Source: Myxococcales bacterium (GTDB lineage: Bacteria; Myxococcota; UBA727; VGSZ01). Taken from it: a stretch of DNA of 33,423 nt. Shown piece after piece: positions 6,591 to 15,922 of this stretch (the first letter of the stretch is position 1; every line of letters begins with the position of its first letter). The position numbers and the translations under genes were made by a program. The notes beneath the pieces were generated by a model. It was not told the origin of the DNA. It did not search any database and saw only the letters and a program-made list of their open reading frames with translations. The stretch is from assembly GCA_023248635.1 (NCBI GenBank), contig JAHFED010000065.1, positions 1-33,423 of the forward strand. Reading direction: 5' to 3'.

Positions 6591-9362
6591 ATGTCTCGTG
6601 CCTTCGCTCCCGCGCTCTTTTTGTTCTTGATGACGCTGCCGGCCTGCAACTGCAGCGAGGCCCCTGTGGAGGGCGAAGGCGACGAGGGCGAAGGAGAGGG
6701 AGGCGAAGGAGAGGGCGGCGAAGGAGAGGGCGAAGGCGGAGAGGGCGAAGGCGAAGGAGGCGAAGGCGAAGGCGAAGGCGGGGAAGGTGAGGGCGACGAA
6801 GGCGAAGGCGAAGGCGAAGGCGGGGAAGGTGAGGGCGAAGGCGAAGGCGACGTCGACGACGTGGTCACGCTGCAGCTGCTGACGATCTCTGACTGGCACG
6901 GTCAGGTCGATCCCCTGATCGTGCGAAATCCCGCCACCGGCGTCGACGACCTCATCGGCGGCGCTCCCGCTCTGGGGGCCTATTTCGACGCCCACCGCGC
7001 GGCGAATCCCAACACGCTCGTTGTGGCCGGCGGCGACTCCTTCGGCGGATCGCTGCCCCTCGTCTCGTTCAACAACGAAGAGCCTGCGGTGCTGGCGCTC
7101 AACCTCATGGGCCTCGACTACGACACCTTCGGCAACCACAACTTCGATCGCGGCCTCGCGCACCTGCAAGCGATGATCGACCTCGCGGACTACACCTTCG
7201 TCTCATCGAACCTCGGCAACCTGGCGGCCAACCTCAACGGCGTCGTCAGCCCCTTCGACATCGTCGAGATCGACGGGCTGAACGTGGCCATCATCGCGGT
7301 CACCAACGACGACGCCCCGGATCTCGTCTTCCCGGGGCGCCTGGGCACCATCACCGTCCTCGCCTCCGCCGCCGCGGCCCAGACGGCCCGTGACGCCGCC
7401 GACACCGCAGGCGCCGATGTCTTCGTCGCCATTGCCCACCTGGGTGCAACCGGACGCGATGCGACCGGCGCGCCCACCGGCCCCCTGCTCGACTTCGCCG
7501 CTGCCCTCAACGGCTTTCAGGCCGTCATCGGCGATCACACCGACTTCGAAGTCAACACCGTCGTCAACGACGCTGTGGTGGTCGAAAACCGCAGCAAAGG
7601 CCGCACCTACGCAAAGATTGAGCTCACGTTCACGCGCGCGACCCAGGACTTCGAGTCGGCCGACGTCGAGATCATCTCGCCCCTCGTCGCCAACGTCACG
7701 CCCCGCGCCGACATCGTCACCTTGCTCGACGGCTTCCGCGCTGATCTCGCCGGGGTTCTCGATCGCAAGATCGCTTCGACGTCGGCCCTCTTTGATCGCG
7801 GCAACAACGTCGAGCGCCTCTCCGAGATGCCGATCGGTGACCTGGTAGCCGACGCGTTCCGTGTCCACTACGACGTCGACATCGCGCTGACCAACGGCGG
7901 CGGCATCCGCGACAAGATCCCCTCAGCCTATGTCCCAGTGGCGGTCCGCGATCGCGCCCTGCCTGACGCTGACGTCGTCGTCGGCGACGCCTTCGCCGTC
8001 CTGCCCTTTGGCAACTTCGTCGTCACCCGTACGGTCACTGGTGCCCAGCTCCGCGCGGCCCTGGAGCACGGTCTCGACGCTCTGCCAGCCGCCAATGGGC
8101 ACTTCCCGCAGGTCTCGGGCATCAAGGTCGAGTACGACGCCAGCCTCCCCGTCGGCGGCCGCATCACCTTGCTCACCCAAAGCGACGACACCCCGATCGA
8201 CGATCTGACGGAGTACACATTTGCCACCACCGACTTCATCAACCTCGGCGGCGACGGCTACAACATGTTCAACGACGGCGAGGGAACGACCCGCGAGGTC
8301 GCCGCCGATGTTCTGGCCGCAGAAATCGAAGTCTTGGCCAACCTGGTGCCCGCGACCGATGGGCGCCTGACCGACCGCACCCCCGCCGGTGAAGGTGAAG
8401 GCGAAGGCGAAGGTGAAGGGGAAGGCGAAGGGGAAGGGGAAGGCGAAGGCGAAGGCGAAGGCGAAGGCGAAGGCGAAGGCGAAGGGGAAGGCGAAGGCGA
8501 AGGCGACGCCGGCAACTTCTTTAATCCCGCGTTGGTCAGCCTGGACTTCGCCGCCGACCTCGACATCAGCGACGCCGACGACGTCGATTGCTACGAGTTC
8601 ACGGTCCCGGCCGACGGCACTCTTTCGATCGCGGTCGATGACGGCGCCGGTGGTTGTCCCGCCCTCGCCGATCCCGAGCTCGATCTGCTCGACGCCGACG
8701 CGCTGGTCATTGACAACGACGACGACGGCGGCGCGGACTTCTGCTCCAGCCTCGTTGGCGTGCCGGTCTTCAGCGGCGAAGTGCTCACCGCCTGCGTGCG
8801 CTCCACCGATGTCTTTGGTTTCGAAACGGCGTCTTTTGGGCTGGTGATCGACGCTCGCTTCGAAGGCGAGAGCCCCGGCCTGCTGATCAGCGAGGTCGCC
8901 GACCATCCCAATGGCCTGGTGAAGTTCGTCGAGATCTTCAATGCCACCGCGGCGTCCATCGATCTCGCTGCCACCACCGTCGACGTTCGGACCTTCTCCA
9001 ACGGCAACACCTCGCCCAGCGCGACCATCGCCCTCACCGGCACCGTGGCCGCGGGCGCGACCTTCGTGCTTGCGAACAAAGCGACCGAGTTTGCGGCGGC
9101 CTTCCCGGGTCGCTCGGCGAGCCAGGAGCGGGGCAACCTGAGCGGCAACGGCGATGATGCCTACCAACTGCGCTCTGGCGGCGTCGTCCTGGATGTCTAC
9201 GGCGACATCGGCGTCGACGGCACCGGCGAGGATTGGGAGTACACAAACGGCGGGGCCAAACGCAACGCCGGCATCACGAGCGGCGGCCGTGGGTTCTTCT
9301 TCGCCGAGCAGTGGACCATCGCCACCGAGAGCGCTGAGGGCTTCACACCCGGCGTGCGCTGA
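6591..9362 (+). CDS. 5'-nucleotidase-family lipoprotein with Glu-Gly linkers, PPC-like and lamin-tail domains
   Basis: A 923-residue surface or periplasmic protein. It starts [19 protein letters not shown], with LPAC (Cys19) as lipobox. Residues about 27-86 are a Glu-Gly linker. Next is a calcineurin-like metallophosphatase domain: SDWHGQ (Asp101, His103), [11 protein letters not shown] (Asp149), GNHNFDRG (Asn182-His183), IAHLG and GDHTDFEV. The 5'-nucleotidase C-terminal domain follows ([35 protein letters not shown]). A second Glu-Gly linker of about 40 residues comes next, then a PPC-like beta domain and a C-terminal lamin-tail domain ([20 protein letters not shown]). The family removes phosphate from extracellular nucleotides. 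ATG 6591 has GGAG 9 bases upstream. A repeat element begins right after the stop. Confidence 0.92.
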   Translation: MSRAFAPALFLFLMTLPACNCSEAPVEGEGDEGEGEGGEGEGGEGEGEGGEGEGEGGEGEGEGGEGEGDEGEGEGEGGEGEGEGEGDVDDVVTLQLLTISDWHGQVDPLIVRNPATGVDDLIGGAPALGAYFDAHRAANPNTLVVAGGDSFGGSLPLVSFNNEEPAVLALNLMGLDYDTFGNHNFDRGLAHLQAMIDLADYTFVSSNLGNLAANLNGVVSPFDIVEIDGLNVAIIAVTNDDAPDLVFPGRLGTITVLASAAAAQTARDAADTAGADVFVAIAHLGATGRDATGAPTGPLLDFAAALNGFQAVIGDHTDFEVNTVVNDAVVVENRSKGRTYAKIELTFTRATQDFESADVEIISPLVANVTPRADIVTLLDGFRADLAGVLDRKIASTSALFDRGNNVERLSEMPIGDLVADAFRVHYDVDIALTNGGGIRDKIPSAYVPVAVRDRALPDADVVVGDAFAVLPFGNFVVTRTVTGAQLRAALEHGLDALPAANGHFPQVSGIKVEYDASLPVGGRITLLTQSDDTPIDDLTEYTFATTDFINLGGDGYNMFNDGEGTTREVAADVLAAEIEVLANLVPATDGRLTDRTPAGEGEGEGEGEGEGEGEGEGEGEGEGEGEGEGEGEGEGEGDAGNFFNPALVSLDFAADLDISDADDVDCYEFTVPADGTLSIAVDDGAGGCPALADPELDLLDADALVIDNDDDGGADFCSSLVGVPVFSGEVLTACVRSTDVFGFETASFGLVIDARFEGESPGLLISEVADHPNGLVKFVEIFNATAASIDLAATTVDVRTFSNGNTSPSATIALTGTVAAGATFVLANKATEFAAAFPGRSASQERGNLSGNGDDAYQLRSGGVVLDVYGDIGVDGTGEDWEYTNGGAKRNAGITSGGRGFFFAEQWTIATESAEGFTPGVR
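6669..6849 (+). repeat. Hexanucleotide coding repeat, first Glu-Gly linker
   Basis: Imperfect repeats of GAGGGC, GAAGGC and GAAGGA in frame encode an acidic (Glu-Gly)n linker just after the lipid-anchor cysteine. Codon variants are mixed, so this tract is older or less homogeneous than the second one at 8389. Length changes in units of 6 would keep the frame. Confidence 0.85.
8389..8505 (+). repeat. Hexanucleotide coding repeat, second Glu-Gly linker
   Basis: Almost pure tandem GAAGGC with a few GAAGGT and GAAGGG variants, about 19 units, encoding a Glu-Gly linker between the nucleotidase domains and the PPC-like domain. It is more uniform than the first tract, which suggests recent expansion by slippage. 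Confidence 0.9.
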
Positions 9363-9365
9363 GAA

Positions 9366-9410
9366 TGCATCGCCGCCAGGCGATGAACCTGAAGACAATT
9401 TCGGCCGAAA
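9366..9410 (+). repeat. Double-hairpin repeat, copy 2 (diverged)
   Basis: It begins 4 bases after the nucleotidase stop. The first hairpin CATCGCC-GCCA-GGCGATG and linker AACCTGAAGACAATT match the 67-bp element, but the second hairpin is replaced by a different short palindrome, TTTCGGCCGAAA (9399-9410). At this position the hairpins could help end or stabilise the nucleotidase transcript. Confidence 0.75.
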
Positions 9411-9463
9411 AGTTGGAGGCACATGGGGCCGGCTGTACCTCTTTTGAACCAAGGGGAGCCTCC

Positions 9464-10102
9464 ATGCGCCACAACTGCGAGCACTGCGCCACCGCCTACG
9501 AGATCGCCGACGCCAAGGTCGCCGGTCGCTTCGTCAAGGTCCGCTGCACGTGTTGCCGCGGCACCATGCACGTCGTCGGCTTGAAGATCGCGCGCGCCGC
9601 GGCGGAGCGCTGGTGGTGCGCCATCGGCAACCAGGCGCGCGGTCCTTTCACCCGCGACGAGATCCTGCTCTTTGTCGACCTCGGCGACGTCTCGGCTCGG
9701 ACCCGCTTGTGGAAGCCCGGCATGGCCCGCTGGGAGCGCGTGTGCGAGTCGCCGCCCTTGGCCTGGGTCTACGCCCGCGTCGTCGAGCGCTTGTCCGCCG
9801 ACGAGCTCCTGGTCGCGCGCGAGCCCACCCAGACGTGGTGCCCCTTCGAAAACGCGGCCTTGGTCAGCGACGGCAATGGCTGGTTCCCCGATCCCACAAT
9901 GAAGTCGGGGATTTTCATGCTCGATGACCAGGCCCAGGCCCAGCTGCAAAAGCTCGCCGACGATCTGGGTCGGCCGGGGGGCCTGAGCGCGCCCTCACCC
10001 GGCCCGCAGGCTCGCGTGCTGCCCGCGCTAATCGCAGCATCAGCCGGAGCAGCCATGGCCGTCGGCGGCTTCGTCTGGATGCTCGCTGAGAACCTCCTGT
10101 AG
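9464..10102 (+). CDS. Zinc-ribbon / GYF-like domain protein with C-terminal TM
   Basis: A 212-residue protein. The N-terminus has a zinc-ribbon of the MJ0042 type: CEHC (Cys5, Cys8) and CTCC (Cys28, Cys31), with the usual AYEIADAKV and VKVRC spacing. Residues about 53-95 (WWCAIGNQARGPFTRDEI, then RLWKPGMARWERV) resemble the GYF_2 domain, a likely protein-interaction module. A hydrophobic segment near the end (VLPALIAASAGAAMAVGGF) should anchor it in the membrane. This zinc-ribbon/GYF/TM layout is common in Myxococcota, where the function is largely unknown. ATG 9464 was chosen because AAGGGGAG lies 6-13 bases upstream; a longer start would run into the repeat. lipA follows 72 bases later on the same strand. 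Confidence 0.85.
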   Translation: MRHNCEHCATAYEIADAKVAGRFVKVRCTCCRGTMHVVGLKIARAAAERWWCAIGNQARGPFTRDEILLFVDLGDVSARTRLWKPGMARWERVCESPPLAWVYARVVERLSADELLVAREPTQTWCPFENAALVSDGNGWFPDPTMKSGIFMLDDQAQAQLQKLADDLGRPGGLSAPSPGPQARVLPALIAASAGAAMAVGGFVWMLAENLL

Positions 10103-10111
10103 TGCTCCTTG

Positions 10112-10133
10112 CTTCACGCGCGCGCGCGCTTGA
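10112..10133. promoter_or_regulatory. Near-palindrome upstream of lipA
   Basis: CTTCACGC and GCTTGAAG arms flank an alternating GC core, 42 bases before the lipA start. One base pair is imperfect. The outer halves resemble those of the icd leader palindrome (TTCAAG/CTTGAA), but the inner spacing is 8 rather than 10. It could be an operator or a leader hairpin. Confidence 0.3.
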
Positions 10134-10174
10134 AGTGACATTGACGACGACAGGGACCAGCGGCAGGGTGCGAC

Positions 10175-11086
10175 ATGCCCGCCACCGCCAACGCCCCGCT
10201 GCGCCTCCCCGAGCACCTGCGCAAGCGCCTCGGCACCACGGCGGATCGTGCGCGCGTGCACGCTCTGGTGCGTGCGGGTGGGTTGTCGACGGTGTGCGAA
10301 GAGGCCCGCTGTCCCAACATCGGCGAGTGCTTCAGCAGCGGCACCGCGACCTTCATGATCCTGGGCGACCGCTGCACGCGGCGTTGCCACTTCTGCAACG
10401 TCACCACCGGCAGGCCTCGCGCCATCGACCCCGAAGAGCCCGACAAACTGGCCGCAGCGTCGTCGTCGTTGGGGCTTGCGCACGTCGTCATCACCTCGGT
10501 GGACCGCGACGAGCTCAAAGACAAGGGTGCACACCATTGGGCCGCGTGCGTCCGCGCCGTGAAGGCGACCGGCGCATCCGTCGAAATCCTCACCCCCGAT
10601 TTCGGCGGCGACCTGGGGCTGATCGACGTCGTCCTCGAGGCCGGGCCCGCGGTCTTCAACCACAACCTGGAAACCGTCGAGCGCCTGTACCACGCCGTGC
10701 GCCCCCAATCCTCTTGGTCGATGACGACGTCGCTCCTGGGCCATGTCGCGTCGCGGGGCCACCCGGCGGTGAAGAGCGGCATCATGGTGGGCCTCGGCGA
10801 AGACGACGACGAAGTGCTGCGCACTCTTGAGACCATGCGCAGCCTCGGGGTCCACATCGCCACCATTGGGCAGTACCTGCGCCCCAGCCTCAAGCACTGG
10901 CCCGTGGCTCGCTACGTCGACGATGCCTCCTGGGATCGCTTCCGTGCTCACGGTGAGAGTCTCGGCTTCACCCACGTCTTCGCGGGGCCTTTCGTGCGCT
11001 CCAGCTACCACGCCCAAGAGGCGCACCAGCATCACCAGCGCAGCGGGCCGTCGGCCGCGCCCTCGTCGCTGCGGGTGCTGCCATGA
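10175..11086 (+). CDS. lipA: Lipoyl synthase
   Basis: A radical-SAM enzyme that inserts two sulfurs into protein-bound octanoate to make lipoate for 2-oxo acid dehydrogenases and the glycine cleavage system. The 303-residue protein carries both cluster motifs: CEEARCPNIGEC (CX4CX5C; Cys41, Cys46, Cys52) for the auxiliary cluster and CTRRCHFC (CX3CX2C; Cys67, Cys71, Cys74) for the SAM cluster. The C-terminal VRSSYHA contains the serine known in the family as a ligand of the auxiliary cluster. AGGG lies 6 bases before the ATG. The stop overlaps the start of the next gene by 4 bases (ATGA). No lipB is seen nearby. Confidence 0.97.
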   Translation: MPATANAPLRLPEHLRKRLGTTADRARVHALVRAGGLSTVCEEARCPNIGECFSSGTATFMILGDRCTRRCHFCNVTTGRPRAIDPEEPDKLAAASSSLGLAHVVITSVDRDELKDKGAHHWAACVRAVKATGASVEILTPDFGGDLGLIDVVLEAGPAVFNHNLETVERLYHAVRPQSSWSMTTSLLGHVASRGHPAVKSGIMVGLGEDDDEVLRTLETMRSLGVHIATIGQYLRPSLKHWPVARYVDDASWDRFRAHGESLGFTHVFAGPFVRSSYHAQEAHQHHQRSGPSAAPSSLRVLP

Positions 11087-11526
11087 AGGCCGCCACCCTC
11101 GTCGTCGTCGTCGCGGCGGGGGCCTGCATGACCCTGATCAACCCAGTCAAGATCCAGCGCGCCCCGGGGGCCCCCGTGCTCGAAGCCCGCGACGACGGCT
11201 GCTCGGTCGAGATCGTCGACGACGGCACCCCGTTCACCAAACCGCACCAGGAGCTGGGCACCATCGTGCTGGAGTGGTCCGCGACGCAGATGAAGGACCA
11301 GGGCCCCGAGGCGGCGTTGAAAACACTGCGCGCGGCGGCGTGCGAGGCGGGGGCCCACGTCGTCCTACAGATGAGGGCGCTGCCGCGCGGCCCCAACGAG
11401 GGTATGGTGTTCGACGGCACGCTGGCGGTGCTGCTCGACGACAAAGGCCAGCCCCTGGTGGGCAAGGCGACCGGAACGGCGCTCTCCCACGGAGGCACCC
11501 AGCCCGCTGCCGGCAGCGCGCCGTGA
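11083..11526 (+). CDS. Small exported or lipo-protein, coupled to lipA
   Basis: A 147-residue protein starting MKAATLVVVVAAGACMTLIN. The N-terminus is a short signal peptide, and AGAC (Cys15) could be a weak lipobox, although the usual Leu at -3 is absent. The mature part has a CSVEIVDDGTPF segment and a FDGTLAVLLD strand, reminiscent of small secreted proteins with an RcsF-like or DUF4156-like fold, where a conserved GTI...W...ALKTLRAAACEAGAHVV helix occurs; that comparison is tentative. The ATG overlaps the lipA stop (ATGA) and its own stop overlaps the next start (GTGA), so the three genes are probably co-translated. Confidence 0.75.
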   Translation: MKAATLVVVVAAGACMTLINPVKIQRAPGAPVLEARDDGCSVEIVDDGTPFTKPHQELGTIVLEWSATQMKDQGPEAALKTLRAAACEAGAHVVLQMRALPRGPNEGMVFDGTLAVLLDDKGQPLVGKATGTALSHGGTQPAAGSAP

Positions 11527-12407
11527 CCATCACGCTGCTGCACATCTCTGACCTGCACTTCGGCACGGTCATCGATGCCGCGCTGCAGGGCGTGCTGCAG
11601 GTCCTGGCCCACAGAGATCCCGACGTCGTCATCGTCACCGGCGATGTCACCCAGCGCGGTCGAGCCTCCGAGTTGCGCGGGTTCACAGACTTGCTCGAGC
11701 TGCTGTGCAGGCCGAGGCCCGGGGCCCCAGGCATCCCGCGTCTGGTACAGGTCGTGCCCGGCAACCACGACGTCGACTGGTGGCCTCCCTGGCGTCGCAT
11801 CTTTGCTCCCCTCGCACGCTTTGAAGCCGCCGTACCCGCTGACAACCGCCGGGCCGCCGTCGTCGTCGACGACGTCGTGCTCTTGGCCCTGGGCTCGGTC
11901 AATCCGCGCCGTCAGGTGGCGGGCACCCTGAGCCCGGCCGCCTTAGACGACCTGAGGACCATCGCCACCGGGAGCCCGGCGGCGGTGCGCGTGGCCTTCA
12001 CCCACCACCCCCTGGCTCTCGATCGGCCCGCCCGGCGCACCCACGTCGTCACGAACGCGGCTGTCGCGGCGGCTTCGCTGGCCGAGGCAGGCATCGACGT
12101 GCTGCTGAGCGGGCACCTCCACTTGCCCTTCGCAACCACGACGGCGACGGCCTTTCCCACTCTGTCTCGGGCGTTCGTCCTGGCAGGCGCGGGCACGGCG
12201 ACGTCGTCACGCACGCGCCGCGATCAACCGCGCGCCTTGCAGTTGGTGACCGTGGCCTCCGCGCACATCGACATCGAGCGCTGCGAAATGGCAGCCGGGG
12301 CTTCCTCCTTCGACGTCGTCGGCCACAGCCATTTTGCCCGAGACCCACCCGATGGGTCTTTGTCTTCAGGGCGGGTGGCCGGTTGGCGCAGCGTCCCAGG
12401 CGTTTGA
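11523..12407 (+). CDS. Calcineurin-like metallophosphoesterase
   Basis: A 294-residue cytosolic phosphoesterase with the full set of metal and catalytic motifs of the calcineurin-like superfamily: ISDLHFG (Asp10, His12), VTGDVTQRG (Asp41), VPGNHDVDW (Asn81, His82), FTHHPL (His161-His162) and SGHLHLPF (His198, His200). The arrangement is closest to the class III cyclic-nucleotide phosphodiesterase/CpdA-like group, but the substrate cannot be read from the sequence. The start is a GTG that overlaps the stop of the preceding gene as GTGA. The kinase gene begins 33 bases after its stop. Confidence 0.9.
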   Translation: MTITLLHISDLHFGTVIDAALQGVLQVLAHRDPDVVIVTGDVTQRGRASELRGFTDLLELLCRPRPGAPGIPRLVQVVPGNHDVDWWPPWRRIFAPLARFEAAVPADNRRAAVVVDDVVLLALGSVNPRRQVAGTLSPAALDDLRTIATGSPAAVRVAFTHHPLALDRPARRTHVVTNAAVAAASLAEAGIDVLLSGHLHLPFATTTATAFPTLSRAFVLAGAGTATSSRTRRDQPRALQLVTVASAHIDIERCEMAAGASSFDVVGHSHFARDPPDGSLSSGRVAGWRSVPGV

Positions 12408-12440
12408 CGGCGGCGACGTCGACGACGCATTGTTCGTCCC

Positions 12441-15400
12441 GTGCAGGTCGGCGACATCGTTGATGGTCGGTACCGCTTGCTCGACGTGCTCGGCGAGGGT
12501 GCGGCGGGCAAGGTGTTTCGCTGTGAAGACATCGGCCGCGGCAACATGTTCGTCGCCCTCAAGATGCTCCACGCCAAAGACCCGCGCTGGGAGAACTTCT
12601 TTCGCAAGGAGTTCGAAATCCTGAGCCGCTTGCACCATCCCAACCTGGTGCGCGTCTTCGACTTCGGCCCCGCCCCCGACGACGGCAGCTGGTACTTCAC
12701 CCAAGAGCTCGTCGTCGGCAAACCCCTGCTCGATTCCTTGGCCGGGAAAAAGATCGACGAGGTCTTGGCCCTCTTCGTCGAGATCTGTCGCGCGCTGGAG
12801 TTCATCCACGGGCACGGCGTGCTCCACCGCGATCTCAAGCCCGCCAACATCCTGGTGCAGAGTCACGCCGATCCCGGCGAACGCGTGCGCGTGCTCGACT
12901 TCGGCCTGTGGCGCGAGCTCGATCCGACGCCGCAGCGCGGGGCACGGTGGGCTGGCACGCCGCCCTATCTCGCCAGCGAGGTGCTGCGCGGTTTTGGACA
13001 CTCGGTCTGCGCCGACCTCTACGCCGTCGGCATCACCCTCTTTCAGGTCGTCACCCGCAAGCTGCCCCACGGCCGTGGCACCCCGCAGGAGCTCTTGGCG
13101 GCGCGCAAGACGCCGGCGCCGTCGTTGCATGCCCTGGGTTACGGCAGCCGCGCGCTCTCCGATCTGCTCGTCCGTTTGCTCGATGAAGAACCCAACCGCC
13201 GACCCCAGTCCGCCGCCGAAGTCGCTGCGGCCTTGTCCCAGCTGATTCCAAACCAAGCCATCGCGATGCCCATCGCCCTGGGACGCGCCCGGCTGGTGGG
13301 TCGCGACGCCGAGCAGGCGCAAGTCACCGAGCTCGTCGACAAGGTGAAGGACCGCAAGCCCGACGCCCCCCGGCTCGTCGTCGTCGAAGGCAAAGACGGC
13401 GTCGGCAAATCCCGCTTCGTCGCCGAGCTCAAAGCCGTCTCTCAGCTCGGTGGCGGCCGCGCGGCCATCGGCACCTGCCTCGAAGATGGACGTTGGGCCT
13501 ACCGCCCCATCGCCGAGCTGGTGCGATCCCTGGCTCCCTTGGCGCGCCGGGCGCAGCTCTCCGAAGGGGAGCGACTCGTGATCGATCGCCTCTGTCCGGA
13601 GCTCGCCGAGCAGCGCACCGACGACGAACGCTCCCAACGCTCCCCCGCCGAGCGCCAACGCTTCCAGCTGAGCGCCGCCCAACTGTTCCTGGGCATGTCG
13701 ACGGCGGGACAAGCGGTGGTGCTCATCGTCGAAGACGTCGGCTTTTGCGACGCCGCCTCGGCTGCGGTGCTCGCGCAGATCATCAAGGCTGCCAAAGCCG
13801 CCGGCGTCGTCGTCGTTGCCACCTGGGACGAGGCCTTGGGACCGCTGCCCAAAGACATGCTCGACGCCGCGGGCACAGACGTCGTGCGCCTGCCCCTTGC
13901 GGGTCTGAAGCGCGACGACGTCCGCAAGCTGGTGGCCGCACTCTTGGGCATTCCGGCGGCTGAGACCGTGCCCGAGCCTTTCGCCGACCTCTTGCTCTCT
14001 CACTCGGGCGGCAATCCCCTGCTGCTCGAGGAGGTCTTGGCCTTGATGATCCAACGCGGGGATCTCAAGCGCGGCGAGATGGGATGGTTGCTCGATGAAT
14101 ACCGCTCCGCCGTCGTCAACACGCCCACCGCTCTCGTGGTCGAGCAGCGCATCGCTCGTCTGGGCGATCCCGAAAAACGCACCCTGCGCGCGCTGGCCGT
14201 GTTCAACCGACCGGCAGGACCAAAGCTCCTGTCAGCGGTAGCCCGCGTCGACGTCGACCAAGTGCGCCGCGCTCTGGCCACGGTCGAAGCGCAGGGACTC
14301 ATTCGCGTGGTCGACACCGAAGACGGGCGCCCGCGCGTGGTCTTTCGCCACCCCAACATCCGCGAGGCCCTGATCAAGTCCCTCAAGGAAGACGGCGCCC
14401 TGGCCAGCTGGCACGAGGTCTGCGCCGCCGTCCTCGAAGAGCGCGCCAAGGGCAATCTCGCCCCCGTGGCCGAGACCCTGGCCGTACACCTTGAGCGCGC
14501 CGGCGACGTCGTCCGCGCCGTGCGCTTCTTCGTCATGGCCGTCGATCACGCGCTGGCCCAATTCGCCTTCGAAGACGCGCTGGTCACGGCGCGTCGCGCC
14601 GCTCGTTTGGTGAGCGCGGGGCGGGGCCTCGACAAAGACGACGTCGTCCGCGTCGACCTCGCCGTCGCCAAGACGCTTTTTCTGTGCGGGCAGATCCCCG
14701 AGTGTCGTGCCTTCCTCGAAAGCGCCCTGGAGCGAGAGGGCGTGTCGTCGACGACGTCTTTCGCCGAGCTGCACCTGTGGATGGCCCGCGCTTGCTTGAA
14801 GTTGGGGGCCAACGACAGCGGCCTCGCCCACGTCGAACGCGCCCTTGCCACCGTCGGGTCCGAGGCAAAGTCGGGGTTGTCGGCGGCGCGCTTGCTCGTG
14901 GCCCGCGCCGAGCTGTTGCAGGTGGTGCAGCCCCGCATGGCCGAACGCGACGCCGACAAAGCCCTGTCGATGTTCGGAAAACGCGCCACCCTCGACGACG
15001 AATTGTCCGCGCTCTCCGCCAAGGGCGCTGCCACCTTCGGCCTCGGCCGTTTCAAAGAAGCCGCCGTCGTCGCCCAGCGCCGTTACGACCTGTGCCAAAG
15101 AGCAGGCCGCCGCCTCGACGAAATCCCGGCCTTGCGTGCTCTCGCCGAAGCCATCGCCGCCGACGGCGACCGCTTGGGAGCGCGGGAGCACCTCAACCAG
15201 GCCCTGAAGCTCGCGCGCCAAGCAGGACACCGCGTCGAAGAAGCCCTCTTGCTCAAAGCCCTGGGCGATCAGCTCTTCATCTCGGGCGCCCACTCCGAGG
15301 CCATCTCCCGCTTCCAAAGTGCAGCGACCTTGGCAGCAGAAACCGGGCAAACCCTGGCCCGCGCCGAAGCCCTCAAGAACATCGGCCGCAGCTACCTGGC

Positions 15401-15896
15401 CAAAGGCGACTACGACCGCGCCGTCGACCACCTCAAAGCCGCCGTCGACGCCTTCGACCGCGCCGGCTCCGACGACGACGCCGTCTGCGCCCGCGCTCTG
15501 CTCGTGCTGGCGCTGCTGACCAAGAACGCCTTGCCCGAGGCCGACGAAACGCTGCAGGCCGCGCGCGCGCGCTTGAAGACAGCCGCACGGCCACGGGCCA
15601 TCGGTGAGCTCGCGCAGGCTGAAGGCGCCTACTTCATGCAACACGGCGACTTCAATGAATCCCGCGCTGCCTTCACCCGCGCTGTCGTCGCCTTCCGCTC
15701 GGCGGGTGATCGCTTCGCTCAGGCCGACGCCCTCGTCGGACTGGCGCAGCTGCTCCTGCGGTCTCAAGCTCCCAAGCGGGCGCTCCGCCTCGTCCGCCAC
15801 GCTGAGTGGATCTTCACCGACCTCGACGCCCGGGGTCAGCTCAAGCGCATCCAGCCCCTGCTCAACGCCACCCAGGGTTTGTCGTCGCGCTGCTGA
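12441..15896 (+). CDS. Ser/Thr protein kinase - AAA ATPase - TPR signalling protein
   Basis: A 1151-residue cytosolic protein. Residues about 10-270 form a Hanks-type kinase with GEGAAGKV (P-loop), VALKML (Lys41), HRDLKPAN (129-136) and DFGLW (153-157), so it appears catalytically complete. Residues about 283-560 form an ATPase of the AAA_16/orc-like type with Walker A GKDGVGKS (317-324) and a Walker B-like VVLIVEDV. The remaining half is a long array of TPR-like helices. This kinase-ATPase-TPR design is widespread in Myxococcota and is thought to couple partner binding to kinase output. The GTG start has no strong ribosome site, so its expression may depend on the upstream genes, 33 bases away. 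It converges with the AgmX-like gene. Confidence 0.93.
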   Translation: MQVGDIVDGRYRLLDVLGEGAAGKVFRCEDIGRGNMFVALKMLHAKDPRWENFFRKEFEILSRLHHPNLVRVFDFGPAPDDGSWYFTQELVVGKPLLDSLAGKKIDEVLALFVEICRALEFIHGHGVLHRDLKPANILVQSHADPGERVRVLDFGLWRELDPTPQRGARWAGTPPYLASEVLRGFGHSVCADLYAVGITLFQVVTRKLPHGRGTPQELLAARKTPAPSLHALGYGSRALSDLLVRLLDEEPNRRPQSAAEVAAALSQLIPNQAIAMPIALGRARLVGRDAEQAQVTELVDKVKDRKPDAPRLVVVEGKDGVGKSRFVAELKAVSQLGGGRAAIGTCLEDGRWAYRPIAELVRSLAPLARRAQLSEGERLVIDRLCPELAEQRTDDERSQRSPAERQRFQLSAAQLFLGMSTAGQAVVLIVEDVGFCDAASAAVLAQIIKAAKAAGVVVVATWDEALGPLPKDMLDAAGTDVVRLPLAGLKRDDVRKLVAALLGIPAAETVPEPFADLLLSHSGGNPLLLEEVLALMIQRGDLKRGEMGWLLDEYRSAVVNTPTALVVEQRIARLGDPEKRTLRALAVFNRPAGPKLLSAVARVDVDQVRRALATVEAQGLIRVVDTEDGRPRVVFRHPNIREALIKSLKEDGALASWHEVCAAVLEERAKGNLAPVAETLAVHLERAGDVVRAVRFFVMAVDHALAQFAFEDALVTARRAARLVSAGRGLDKDDVVRVDLAVAKTLFLCGQIPECRAFLESALEREGVSSTTSFAELHLWMARACLKLGANDSGLAHVERALATVGSEAKSGLSAARLLVARAELLQVVQPRMAERDADKALSMFGKRATLDDELSALSAKGAATFGLGRFKEAAVVAQRRYDLCQRAGRRLDEIPALRALAEAIAADGDRLGAREHLNQALKLARQAGHRVEEALLLKALGDQLFISGAHSEAISRFQSAATLAAETGQTLARAEALKNIGRSYLAKGDYDRAVDHLKAAVDAFDRAGSDDDAVCARALLVLALLTKNALPEADETLQAARARLKTAARPRAIGELAQAEGAYFMQHGDFNESRAAFTRAVVAFRSAGDRFAQADALVGLAQLLLRSQAPKRALRLVRHAEWIFTDLDARGQLKRIQPLLNATQGLSSRC

Positions 15897-15922
15897 TCCC
15901 TTCGCGCGGGAGCGGGCACTGC

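Noticed and set aside
8389-8505. Glu-Gly DNA tract as an on/off phase-variation switch
   Set aside because: The repeat unit is 6 bases, so gain or loss of units keeps the reading frame; only length variation is possible.
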